64,000 nucleotides of DNA from Hyphomicrobiaceae bacterium UBA7697 (GTDB lineage: Bacteria; Pseudomonadota; Alphaproteobacteria; Rhizobiales; Methyloligellaceae), in the NCBI GenBank assembly GCA_002482645.1, contig DLGJ01000005.1, forward strand, positions 394,730-458,729. Reading direction: 5' to 3'. Both the position numbers and the translations under genes were made by a program. The notes below the pieces were generated by a model. That model made no database searches, had not been told where the DNA came from, and worked only from the letters and a program-made list of their open reading frames with translations. Below are positions 51,952 through 60,566 of the stretch, in pieces; the stretch's first letter is position 1; every line of letters begins with the position of its first letter.

Positions 51952-53949
51952 ATGTGTGGCATCGCCGGATCGATTGACCTCGTAGGAAAGCGGCTGCCGG
52001 AACGGGCCACGCTGCGAAGGATGGCGGATGCCTTGGTCCACAGGGGCCCCGACGATTCGGGCTTTCTGGCCGTGCCCGGTGTCGGATTCGCGCATCGCCG
52101 CCTCAGCATCGTGGGACTCGAGGACGGCCAGCAGCCCATCTTCAACGAAGACCGCACGGTCGCCGTCATCTGCAACGGTGAGTTCTTCGATTATCCCGAG
52201 CGCCGGGCGGACCTCGAAGCCAAGGGGCATGTGTTCCGCACCCACAGCGACAGCGAAGTCCTCGTCCATCTCTACGAGGAGTATGGAGAGGGTCTGTTTC
52301 CCTATCTGAAAGGGCAGTTCGCGTTCGCCCTGATCGATTTCGCGCGCGGCGTCGTCCTTCTCGGGCGAGACCGCGTCGGTATCTGTCCTCTATTTTGGTC
52401 GCGTCAAGGGGACACCATCTACTTCGCATCCGAGATCAAGGCGCTCATCGCCTCTGGCGCCGTCCGGCCCGAAGCCGATCCGCGGGGGCTCGATCATCTT
52501 TTCACCTTCTTCGCCCTGAGCTCGCGCCGCACGGCGTTCAAGGGGGTCCAAGCGCTCGAACCGGGTCACTATCTGAAGATCGAATTGCCGGGCGGACGCG
52601 GCGCAGGGTCCGTTGCCGAGCGCAAGTATTGGGACTTCGATTTTCCGGATTGGGGCGACGAACAGGACGGAGACCTGCCGGGGCTCACCGATTCGTTCGA
52701 ACAGGTGTTCGCGCGCGCCGTGGACGTGCGGCTCCGTGCAGACGTTCCCGTGGTGGGTTATCTCAGCGGCGGGGTCGACTCCGCCTTCGTCTTGGCGACC
52801 GCGGCGCGTGTCGCGGGCCGGCCGTTGCCGAGCTTCACCCTTCGCATTCCGAAGAAGAATCTCGATGAAGTCGACGAGGCGATGGAGGCGGCCGAGGCCA
52901 TCGGCGCGCATCCTTCGGTCGTTCAGGCCGGCTCCGACCTCATCATGGACTCTTATCCGGCGCTCACCCAAGCGGCCGAGTCTCCGGTTCTCGATACGTC
53001 CTGCGCCGCACTCCTGGCGCTGTCGCGGGAGGTCCGTTCGCAAGGCTACAAGGTCGTCTTGACCGGCGAGGGCGCCGACGAAGGCTTCGCCGGTTACGTA
53101 TGGTTCAAGATGCGGGAAATGGCCCGCGTCCTCGACATGGGCGAGCTGTGGGCCGTAACGCCGGGGTTGAGCCGCGCGGTCCGGAAGATCGGAGCGAAGC
53201 AGCCAGCCGAGGAGCTGAGAAAGATCGACATGCTGGTCGGCGGTCCTCACGCGCAATCTGTCATGTACAGCTTGGTTGCGACGTCCCGGGACCGCTATTT
53301 CAGCTCTGGCTTCAAGGAAGAGCTCGGCGGTCACGTGGCCTATGAGGACCTAGACCTCGACGTGGCGCGCATGGCGCGATGGCACCCGCTCAACCGGTCT
53401 CTCTACTTCGGCTACAAGATCCATCTTCCCGGACTGTTGTTGAGCCAGAAGGGCGACCGGATCGCCATGGCGAACAGCGTGGAGACGCGCTACCCGTTTT
53501 TGGACGAGGATGTGATCTCCTTCGCTTCGCAGCTCAGTCCGCGCTGGAAGCTGCGCCGGCGCATGCGCGACAAATATTTGCTGCGCCAGGCGGCGGAACG
53601 CGTGCTCCCGCGCAACGTCGCGCAACGTCCCAAGCACATGTTCCAGGCGCCGCTGGCGGACAGTTTCCTGGTCAACGCTCCGGAATTCGTGCGTGAACTC
53701 GTCAGCGAGGAGAGCTTGAAGCGGACCGGCTATTTCGACGTCGACCAGGTGCGCCGCGACTGCGCGCTCGTGGCGTCCGAAGGTTCGAGCCGCCGCCTTG
53801 GCCGCTTCTACAGCCTCGGTCTCGGCGGTGTCGTGGCGACACAGCTTTGGCACCACGTCCATCTCGGCGGGGGCCTGTGCAGCCTGCCGGCAAACGCTCC
53901 GCCCGTCGTGACGGAGGAGCCGCGCTTGGATGAGGCCGTCTCGGCGTAA
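51952..53949 (+). CDS. asnB: Asparagine synthetase B-like glutamine-hydrolysing amidotransferase
   Basis: The 665-residue protein begins MCGIAG with Cys2 as glutaminase nucleophile. Other N-terminal motifs are RGPDDSGF, RRLSIVGLEDGQQP and ICNGEFFD (the family usually has YNGEIYN). The synthetase domain has the PP-loop SGGVDS (272-277), GEGADEGFAGY and the ETRYPFLD stretch. It makes asparagine, or amidates another carboxylate in exopolysaccharide or natural-product clusters; the isolated position does not decide. It is convergent with the GGDEF/EAL gene. Confidence 0.85.
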   Translation: MCGIAGSIDLVGKRLPERATLRRMADALVHRGPDDSGFLAVPGVGFAHRRLSIVGLEDGQQPIFNEDRTVAVICNGEFFDYPERRADLEAKGHVFRTHSDSEVLVHLYEEYGEGLFPYLKGQFAFALIDFARGVVLLGRDRVGICPLFWSRQGDTIYFASEIKALIASGAVRPEADPRGLDHLFTFFALSSRRTAFKGVQALEPGHYLKIELPGGRGAGSVAERKYWDFDFPDWGDEQDGDLPGLTDSFEQVFARAVDVRLRADVPVVGYLSGGVDSAFVLATAARVAGRPLPSFTLRIPKKNLDEVDEAMEAAEAIGAHPSVVQAGSDLIMDSYPALTQAAESPVLDTSCAALLALSREVRSQGYKVVLTGEGADEGFAGYVWFKMREMARVLDMGELWAVTPGLSRAVRKIGAKQPAEELRKIDMLVGGPHAQSVMYSLVATSRDRYFSSGFKEELGGHVAYEDLDLDVARMARWHPLNRSLYFGYKIHLPGLLLSQKGDRIAMANSVETRYPFLDEDVISFASQLSPRWKLRRRMRDKYLLRQAAERVLPRNVAQRPKHMFQAPLADSFLVNAPEFVRELVSEESLKRTGYFDVDQVRRDCALVASEGSSRRLGRFYSLGLGGVVATQLWHHVHLGGGLCSLPANAPPVVTEEPRLDEAVSA

Positions 53950-53970
53950 GACTTAAGGTCGTGGACCTGC

Positions 53971-53987
53971 GGCCGGGCAAGCCGGCC
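53971..53987. terminator. Stem-loop between convergent asnB and GGDEF/EAL genes
   Basis: GGCCGG (53971-53976) and CCGGCC (53982-53987) pair around a 5-nt loop in the 69-bp convergent gap. There is no T-run on either side, so it is a weak candidate. Confidence 0.4.
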
Positions 53988-54018
53988 CCGTCGGACAGGC
54001 CGCCGGAAGAGGCGGAGA

Positions 54019-55974
54019 TTAGGCCGCGCTTGTACGCTTCGGCAATCGAGACATCGGCACGGCGCCGCTCATCGCCTTGTCCGCGTGCACCGTGGCCTTC
54101 TCGGGGCGTCCGTAAAGGAAGCCCTGTACCTGCGGGCAGCCCAAGCGCCGCAATATGTCGGCTTGCTCCTGCGTTTCCACGCCCTCGGCGGTAATCGTGA
54201 CCCGCAAGGACTCGCCGAGCGCGATGATGGTCTTGACGATTGCCCGCATGGCCGGGTCCCGGGTCATGTTGCGGACGAACTGCTGGTCGATCTTGATCTT
54301 CGAGAAGGGGAAGCGCGCCAGATAGCTCAGGCTCGAATATCCGGTTCCGAAGTCGTCCATGGCGATCCGCACGCCGAGTTCGCGCAAGCGGTTGAGCTTG
54401 GCCAGAACCTCTTCGGTGTCGTTGATCAGGAGACTCTCGGTAATTTCGAGTTCCAGCCTGTTTGCCGCGAGGCCGGTTTCATGAAGGATATCGGCCACGG
54501 TCTCGGCGATGTCTCCGTCGCGGAACTGCGCCGGCGAGAGGTTGACGGCGACGGTGAGATGTTCCGGCCATTGCGTGGCGTCGGAGCAGGCCTGCCGGAG
54601 AACCCATTCGCCGATGGGAACGATGAGGCCGGTCTCCTCGGCGACCGAAATAAAGTGTCCCGGCGCGACGATGCCGTACTGGGGGTGATGCCAGCGGATC
54701 AGCGCTTCCGACCCGCAAGGCGTCTCGGTCTCGAGGTCGTATTGCGGCTGATAGACCACATCGAACTCGCCGCGCCGGAGCGCGTGGCGGAGATCCTGTT
54801 CGATCGTGTGGCGCTGCTGCACGGCCTTGTCCATGCTTTCTTCGTAGAAGCACATGCGCTGGCCGCCGTCCAACTTCGCGCGCGACAGAGCGATCGCGGA
54901 GTGCCGCACGAGGACGTCGGCCGTATCGCCATCGGCCGGGGCCAGGGCGATGCCCAAGCTGGTGGTCAGGACGACCTCGCGATTGTTGACGTGGAATGGC
55001 CGGGTCAGCGCCGATCCTAGTCTGTGAACGAAGGCCATCACGTCGCTCAGGGCGGCCACGTCGGTCAAGGCGATGGCGAACTCGTCGCCTCCAAGCCGGG
55101 CCACGATGTCGCGGTCGCGCGCCACGTGCTGGATGCGCGTTCCGATGTCGTGCAGCACGCGGTCTCCGCCTTGGTGCTCGAGGGTTTCGTTGAGCTCCTT
55201 GAAACGGTCGATGTTCACCGTGATCACGGCCATATGCACGTCGTCGTCTTGAATATGCTCAAGGGCTTGGCCGACGCGTTCGGTGAATCTGGCCCGGTTT
55301 GCCAGCCCGGTCAGCGGGTCATGGCTCTGCAGGTAGAGCACTTCTTCGCGGGCGCGCCGCTGCGCCCGGCCACGCGTCCAGGCCAGCGCAAGGGGAATGG
55401 CGATCCCCGCGCCGACAAGCGCGAGAATGACCACCGCGATGACTCCGAAATAGCTGGTCAGAACGCCGGCCTACTTGCTCTGATCGAGATAGATCTCCAG
55501 GGAGCCGTGCACGTCGCTGCCGAGATTGATCGGAATATGCAGTCGCGCGAAGTGGGAAGGCCCGTTCGTTTCGTCCCCGGCATAGAGGCCGATCGTCGCG
55601 CCGTTTCTGTTGGGATTGATCGAGGCGGCGATTGCCGGACGGTCGAGCCTCAGATTGGCGAGGCCTCTCGTGAACACGAGATCGCCCTTCGAATCGTACA
55701 ATTCGTAGCGCAGAAGCCGTTGTCCAAAGCCGGCATCGTTGAAGAGCTCGGTGAGTTGCGTCGCGCCGCCGGGAACCATCAGAGCATGGGTGACGAGTTG
55801 CGGGTCCTCGAGAAGCTTTTCGCGAATCTGATTCTCCGCGGTGAAGGCTTCTCGCTCCAACTCCAGGAGGCTGATGCGGTTCGGCGCAATCAGTGCCGCC
55901 AGCGCAATCAGCATCGCGAATAGCGTCAGTCCCAACCAATGCCAGTATTTGTGTAGCAGCTCTTTAGGTCGCAT
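54019..55974 (-). pseudogene. GGDEF-EAL cyclic-di-GMP protein interrupted by an in-frame TAG
   Basis: From ATG 55974 one frame of 652 codons runs to 54019 with a single TAG at 55471-55473. Before it: a membrane span (LGLTLFAMLIALAALIAP) and a periplasmic sensor ending SLEIYLDQSK. After it, in frame: a second span (FGVIAVVILALVGAGIAIPL), GGDEF (RLGGDEFAIA), and EAL (SEALIRWHHP, LEITESLL, DDFGTGYSSLSYL, TAEGVETQEQ). Both catalytic signatures are intact. CAG to TAG is the simplest event. A downstream GTG or ATG near 55434 could still yield a soluble or single-span GGDEF/EAL protein. Nonsense mutation, sequencing error or readthrough cannot be told apart here. Confidence 0.8.
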
Positions 55975-56180
55975 GTGGGATCACGACGAAGGGATGCGCT
56001 CGCTCTCGGGTTTTGTACCAAACGTTACGGTACACCACTGGAAGTTAAGAAACGACGTAAACGGAGCAGCTTCACGCTAGAACCGGCTGTTTTCGCCCTG
56101 ATTCCATGAGGAGAAAGCCGACTCTGCGCGTAAATTTCCGACGATTCCGCGCATAAAGAATTCGTTAATCCAAATGCCGG

Positions 56181-57281
56181 CTAACCACCGGTTGCCGACA
56201 TATGGCGGGTCACAGCGGGCGCTGAGTCCCTGTCTATAACGAAGTCGTGACCTTTTGGTTTCCGTGCGATGGCATTATTAATCGCGGCGTGGAGCAACTC
56301 GTCGGAATCGCTTTCACGCATCGGAGCTCTGAGATCGGCGGACTCTTCCTGGCCAAGGCACATATAGAGCGTGCCGGTGCAGGTCACGCGGACCCTGTTA
56401 CAGGATTCGCAGAAATTATGGGTCATGGGAGTGATGAAGCCGAGACGCCCTCCGGTCTCGTGCACGCGGACATAGCGGGCGGGACCGCCCGTCCTGTCGG
56501 GGATGTCTTCCAACGCGAAGTGTTGAGACAGCCGGGCACGCACGAGCGACAATGGCAGATACTGATCCGTCCGGTCCGTGCCGACGTCTCCGAGAGGCAT
56601 CGTCTCGATCAGGGTGAGATCGAACCCGCGTCCGTGAGCCCAGCGCAGCAGGTCTTCGATCTCGTCCTCGTTCATGTCCCGCAGCGCGACGGCATTGATC
56701 TTGATCTTGAGGCCTGCGCGGGCGGCGGCGTCGATTCCGCGCATGACTTGGTTGAAGTCGCCCCAACGGGTCAGGACGCCGAACTTGGCGGCATCGAGCG
56801 TGTCCAAAGACACGTTGATCCGCTTGACGCCAAGGTCCGCGAGCTGATCGGCGAAGCGGTACAGCTGGCTGCCGTTCGTGGTGAGGGTCAGTTCGTCCAG
56901 CCCGTCGCCCAGATGCCGGGATAGCGATTCGATCAGGCTCATGACGTTTCGCCGCACGAGCGGTTCTCCGCCCGTCAGCCGGAGCTTTCGGACGCCGCGC
57001 CGGATAAACGCGTTGGAGAGACGGTCGATCTCCTCGAGCGTGAGGAGATTTTTGCGCGGCAGGAAGGTCATGTCCTCCGCCATGCAATAGGTGCAGCGAA
57101 AATCGCAGCGATCCGTTACGGAAACGCGCAGATAGGTGATGGCGCGGCCGAACGGGTCGACCAGGTTGGCGGGGTGATCATCGGTCATGACGGAATCTTG
57201 TAGCCTGTGTTCCTCGCTCGGGCGCTCGTTCTTGTAGGTTTTTGTTCCTAAGGCGCCGCTCATGCGGGCCGCGACGGCCAT
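56181..57281 (-). CDS. moaA: GTP 3',8-cyclase, molybdenum cofactor biosynthesis
   Basis: The 366-residue frame has possible starts at 57281, 57263 and 57188, none with a good site. The radical-SAM cluster Cys are in DRCDFRCTYCMAE (CxxxCxxC), the SAM site includes LTGGEPLVRRN, and the C-terminal cluster is in NFCESCNRVRVTCTGTLYMC. The protein ends in Gly-Gly, as MoaA should. It converts GTP to the cyclic pyranopterin precursor. The cofactor could serve formate dehydrogenase in a methylotroph. Confidence 0.92.
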   Translation of the reverse strand: MAVAARMSGALGTKTYKNERPSEEHRLQDSVMTDDHPANLVDPFGRAITYLRVSVTDRCDFRCTYCMAEDMTFLPRKNLLTLEEIDRLSNAFIRRGVRKLRLTGGEPLVRRNVMSLIESLSRHLGDGLDELTLTTNGSQLYRFADQLADLGVKRINVSLDTLDAAKFGVLTRWGDFNQVMRGIDAAARAGLKIKINAVALRDMNEDEIEDLLRWAHGRGFDLTLIETMPLGDVGTDRTDQYLPLSLVRARLSQHFALEDIPDRTGGPARYVRVHETGGRLGFITPMTHNFCESCNRVRVTCTGTLYMCLGQEESADLRAPMRESDSDELLHAAINNAIARKPKGHDFVIDRDSAPAVTRHMSATGG

Positions 57282-57427
57282 TGTTTTTAGCTTTCAAAGT
57301 TCCGCCTCTAACGGGCGGTTTCATCTAGAGTATATTGAATTTGCAGCCTTTCAACAGCGCCGGAAAAGTCGCGGCAGGCCCGGTCACGGGATCTCGATCG
57401 AGGGCGCTCAGCTAGGGGAGTTCAGCC

Positions 57428-57622
57428 ATGGACGAAGATCGGTTCAATATGTCGCTGCGGCGCTTTCTCAAGGAGGTCGGGGTGACGTCGCAGCAGGCGA
57501 TCGAAAGCTTCGTACGGGAGTCCGGCCTGCACGGCGGCGGCAAGCTGAAGATGAAGATGGTTCTCACGGCGGAGGGAACGGCCCTGCAGCACGTGATCGA
57601 AGGCGATATCGATCTTGGGTGA
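57428..57622 (+). CDS. Small DUF6494-like protein
   Basis: The 64-residue product starts at ATG 57428, 7 bp after GGGGAG. The protein (FNMSLRRFLKEVGVTSQQAI, GKLKMKMVLTAEGTALQHVI) matches the small DUF6494-type proteins common in alphaproteobacteria. It is 24 bp upstream of a DUF971 gene; the two look co-transcribed. Function unknown. Confidence 0.75.
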   Translation: MDEDRFNMSLRRFLKEVGVTSQQAIESFVRESGLHGGGKLKMKMVLTAEGTALQHVIEGDIDLG

Positions 57623-57654
57623 GCCACGGAAGACTTGGGTGAGGCCATGGAAGA
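57614..57654. repeat. Tandem duplication at the DUF6494/DUF971 junction
   Basis: CTTGGGTGAGCCACGGAAGA (57614-57633) is followed directly by a copy at 57634-57654 with one extra G and one C-to-T change. The first copy carries the upstream gene's TGA stop; the second carries the ATG used by the next gene. Confidence 0.75.
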
Positions 57655-58018
57655 GATGACGAAGCCGGCGGCCTCTTGGCCGACCGAGCTGAAACTCGAC
57701 AAGGACAAGCAGATGCTGACCGTGTCGTTCGACGACGGCATGCACTTCGCGCTGCCGGCGGAGCTGCTGCGGGTCCTCAGTCCCAGCGCCGAGGTGCAAG
57801 GGCACAGCCCCGCACAGCGGGTCACCGTTCCGGGAAAGAAGTCGGTGCGCATCCAGAAGCTCGAACCGGTCGGGACCTACGCCGTGCGGATCACCTTCGA
57901 CGACGGCCATAATACCGGGCTCTATGCCTGGGACTATTTGCGGGAGCTCGGCGAGAACCAGGAGGCCCGGTTCAGAGCCTATCTGAACGAACTTGCCGGC
58001 AAAGGTCTCTCGCGCTGA
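57647..58018 (+). CDS. DUF971 domain protein (gamma-butyrobetaine hydroxylase-like N-terminal domain)
   Basis: The 123-residue product is read from ATG 57647; ATG 57656 is equally possible. It is a single DUF971 domain: PTELKLDKDKQMLTVSFDDG, LPAELLRVLSPSAEVQGH, VRITFDDGHNTGLYAWDYLR. Stand-alone DUF971 proteins have been linked to iron-sulfur and Mrp/ApbC functions by gene neighbourhood; here mrp is 6 kb away and moaA is adjacent on the other strand. Exact role unknown. Confidence 0.82.
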   Translation: MEEMTKPAASWPTELKLDKDKQMLTVSFDDGMHFALPAELLRVLSPSAEVQGHSPAQRVTVPGKKSVRIQKLEPVGTYAVRITFDDGHNTGLYAWDYLRELGENQEARFRAYLNELAGKGLSR

Positions 58019-58048
58019 CATCCGTCCGGCGCCGGTCCGCCTTTCCGG

Positions 58049-59050
58049 TCATGCGTCAAGGACAATGCGGTACCGCGCGTTGCCGGACTTCAGGTGCTCC
58101 AGCGCATCGTTGACCTGGTCCATGGCGAAATGCTCGGTCTGCGGCAGAATTCCGTGACGGGCGGAGAATTCGAGCATTTTAGCCATCACCGTAGGACCCG
58201 CGGTGGGCGACCCCGAGATGCTTCGCTGGCCGGTAATGAGATCCATCGCCAGAACCGGAATCGGTTTGAGCACGGCGCCCACGATATGCATGCGGCCGCG
58301 TGGCGCCAGCATGCCGACCATGGCCGGCCAATCGAGCGGGACATTCACCGTAACGAGGAGAAGATCGAGGGAGCCCGCGAGAGCCCTCAGCGCATCTCGG
58401 TCGCGGCTGTTGACCACATGGTGAGCGCCGAAACCCCGTGCTTCGTCGGCCTTGGCGTCGGTCGAGGTGAAGGCCGTCACCTCGCATCCCCAGGCCCTTG
58501 CGAATTTCAATCCGAGATGCCCCAGCCCGCCGATACCGACCACGCCCACGCGTTGTATCGGGCTGATACCGTATTCGTGGAACGGCGCGAACACGGTCGT
58601 TCCCCCGCATAGCAGCGGCCCGGCATCGCGCGCATCGAGTCCGTCCGGGAGCGGAATGACCCATTGCCAGTTGGCCCGGACCCGGTCGGCGAATCCGCCG
58701 TAATGGCCGACGATGGTCGCCACGTTTTCGGCGCAGAGATTCCCGTCCCCCGCCAGGCATTGCGGACAATGCATGCAGCTCTCGGCGCTCCAGCCGATCC
58801 CGACCCGCTGGCCCACGGACACGCCCTTGGCATGAGGGCCGGCCGCCACGATCCGTCCGATGATCTCGTGTCCTGGAACGGCGGGAAACGTGGAGATGCC
58901 CCATTCGTTGTTCACCACGGACAGGTCCGAGTGACAGATGCCGCAGGTTTCGACTTCGACTTCGACGTCGTCGGACCCGATGGGCCCCGCCTCGTACTCG
59001 TAGCGTTCGAGCGTCTGTCCCGGCGCCATTGCGGCCCATGCCTGCACCAT
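58049..59050 (-). CDS. Zinc-dependent alcohol dehydrogenase, cinnamyl/YahK-like (NADP type)
   Basis: The 333-residue product starts at ATG 59050, behind AAGGGGA. Zinc ligands: CGICHSDLSV, PGHEIIGRIVAAG, and structural Cys in CMHCPQCLAGDGNLC. The nucleotide fold is VGVVGIGGLGHLGLKFARAW. The sequence after it (FTSTDAKADEARGFGAHHVV) fits the cinnamyl-type, NADPH-using aldehyde reductases. It is 74 bp downstream of ada on the same strand, possibly in one transcript. Confidence 0.87.
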   Translation of the reverse strand: MVQAWAAMAPGQTLERYEYEAGPIGSDDVEVEVETCGICHSDLSVVNNEWGISTFPAVPGHEIIGRIVAAGPHAKGVSVGQRVGIGWSAESCMHCPQCLAGDGNLCAENVATIVGHYGGFADRVRANWQWVIPLPDGLDARDAGPLLCGGTTVFAPFHEYGISPIQRVGVVGIGGLGHLGLKFARAWGCEVTAFTSTDAKADEARGFGAHHVVNSRDRDALRALAGSLDLLLVTVNVPLDWPAMVGMLAPRGRMHIVGAVLKPIPVLAMDLITGQRSISGSPTAGPTVMAKMLEFSARHGILPQTEHFAMDQVNDALEHLKSGNARYRIVLDA

Positions 59051-59124
59051 GCTTGTTCCCCTTGAGATAATCGGTGTTTCGGATTGCGGTCAGTTCTGCA
59101 AACAACAAGGGCTGCCATGTGGCA

Positions 59125-60204
59125 TCAGGCTTTCTCCTTGTCGAGGAGCGCGCGCTTGCGATCGACCCCCCAGCGATAGCCGGACAAGGACCCGTCGCGG
59201 CGCACGACCCTGTGACAGGGAATGGCCACGGCGAGCCGGTTGGCGGCGCATGCGCCCGCCACCGCCCGGACGGCCGCCGGCGCCCCAATGGCGGCGGCGA
59301 TCTCGGCATAGGAGGCCGTCTTGCCGGGCGGGATCTTCCTCAGCGCCTCCCAGACGCGGCGTTGAAATGCCGTTCCGCGAATATCGAGCGGGAGTTGACA
59401 ATCCATGGCCGGGGCATCGACCAGGGCAACCACCGCAGAGGCGGTTGCGCGAAAACGCTCGTCTCCCTCCTGCAACGCCGCCCGCGGAAAAAGCCTGCGA
59501 ACGTCTTGCATCAGTTCCTCGGGCCGGTCCCCCAGGATGATCGCGCAAACACCCTTGGCGCTGCGGGCGATGAGGACGTGGCCGAGCGAGCAGGGGTCGA
59601 TTCCGTATGCGATCTCCTCGGAGGCTCCGCCGTCGCGGAACGAGCGCGGCGCCATGCCGAGCGCGCCCGGCGCCGCGGAATAAAAGCGGCCGGACGAACC
59701 GAACCCGGCCTCGTAGAGGGCATCCGTCACGGACACGCCGCGCGATAGCGCCGCCCGGACGCGATCGTTCCGCAAAGCGGCGGCGTAGGCTTTGGGCGTG
59801 ATGCCGAGTGCGGCTTTGAACTGACGGTGGAAGTGGTGCGGGCTCAGACCCACCGCCTGCGCCAGGGTGGCAAGGTCGATCGCGGACTCCGCCCCCTCGA
59901 TCAGGCGGCAGGCCTTCTCGATCCTGGCTGTGACGTCGAGTTGCGGCGCCGGCTCGTCGGGCTTGCACCGCTTACAGGGGCGATAGCCCGCCCGTTCGGC
60001 CGCCTCGGGGCTCGCATGGAAGGAGACATGCGCTTGGCGCGGCCGCTTCGCCGGGCAGGACGGCCGGCAATAGATCCCCGTGGTCTTGACGGCATAATAG
60101 AACAGTCCGTCGAAGCGTGCGTCCCGCCGCGCGACCGCGTGCCAGAACGTTTCGTCGTCGAGTTTCGCCAAACCCTGCGGCGGGTGTGCGATTCCGTTTG
60201 CCAT
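59125..60204 (-). CDS. ada: Ada: DNA alkylation-repair methyltransferase and transcriptional activator
   Basis: I choose ATG 60204 (359 residues), 8 bp after GAGGAAG. The N-terminal zinc domain has Cys46, Cys50, Cys77 and Cys80, with exactly the spacing of E. coli Ada (4, 27, 3); Cys46 would accept methyl groups from phosphotriesters. An AraC HTH follows (about 95-190; LATLAQAVGLSPHHFHRQFK). The C-terminal O6-methylguanine methyltransferase domain has the active PCHRVVRRDGSLSGYRWG. All three parts are intact. It repairs methylation damage, relevant for a cell handling methylated amines and formaldehyde. Confidence 0.93.
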   Translation of the reverse strand: MANGIAHPPQGLAKLDDETFWHAVARRDARFDGLFYYAVKTTGIYCRPSCPAKRPRQAHVSFHASPEAAERAGYRPCKRCKPDEPAPQLDVTARIEKACRLIEGAESAIDLATLAQAVGLSPHHFHRQFKAALGITPKAYAAALRNDRVRAALSRGVSVTDALYEAGFGSSGRFYSAAPGALGMAPRSFRDGGASEEIAYGIDPCSLGHVLIARSAKGVCAIILGDRPEELMQDVRRLFPRAALQEGDERFRATASAVVALVDAPAMDCQLPLDIRGTAFQRRVWEALRKIPPGKTASYAEIAAAIGAPAAVRAVAGACAANRLAVAIPCHRVVRRDGSLSGYRWGVDRKRALLDKEKA

Positions 60205-60566
60205 TCTTCGAGCTTCCTCAGCGTCCGGGTTCCGGCGTTTCGGCCTTTCGAAGGCGAGCCGGAGCCGCGAGTCTGCCACGGGCACCGCCGGAGCGCACTC
60301 CGGTCCTTGCTCCCGAACTCGGCGGCTCGAATCCCGAACGCGGCGGTGGACGAACCGAAAGACGGACTGGCGGTGCCTGGCCTCCGGTCCAATATATAAC
60401 GGGATGCACCGGAGACCGTGCCCTTGTGCCAAAGCCGCGGCAACGCATTTCTTCCGCATGCGGCTCGTTCGCGCGGGGGCGGCGGAATGTCGCGAAAAAG
60501 TGATAATTCTGGCGCAAATAGGCGGACCGGCGATGCAACGATGGGCGCCTGCATCAACGGAGAACG
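60205..60566. other. Intergenic region between ada and phoR
   Basis: About 360 bp holding the divergent promoters of ada and phoR. Open frames here are short and lack ribosome sites. I see an AT-rich AATATATAAC near 60390 that could be a promoter element; no clear Ada or Pho box. Confidence 0.4.

Noticed and set aside
60325..60350. Possible tRNA T-arm-like sequence (GGCTCGAATCCCG) in the ada-phoR gap
   Set aside because: No matching acceptor stem, D-arm or anticodon arm could be built around it.
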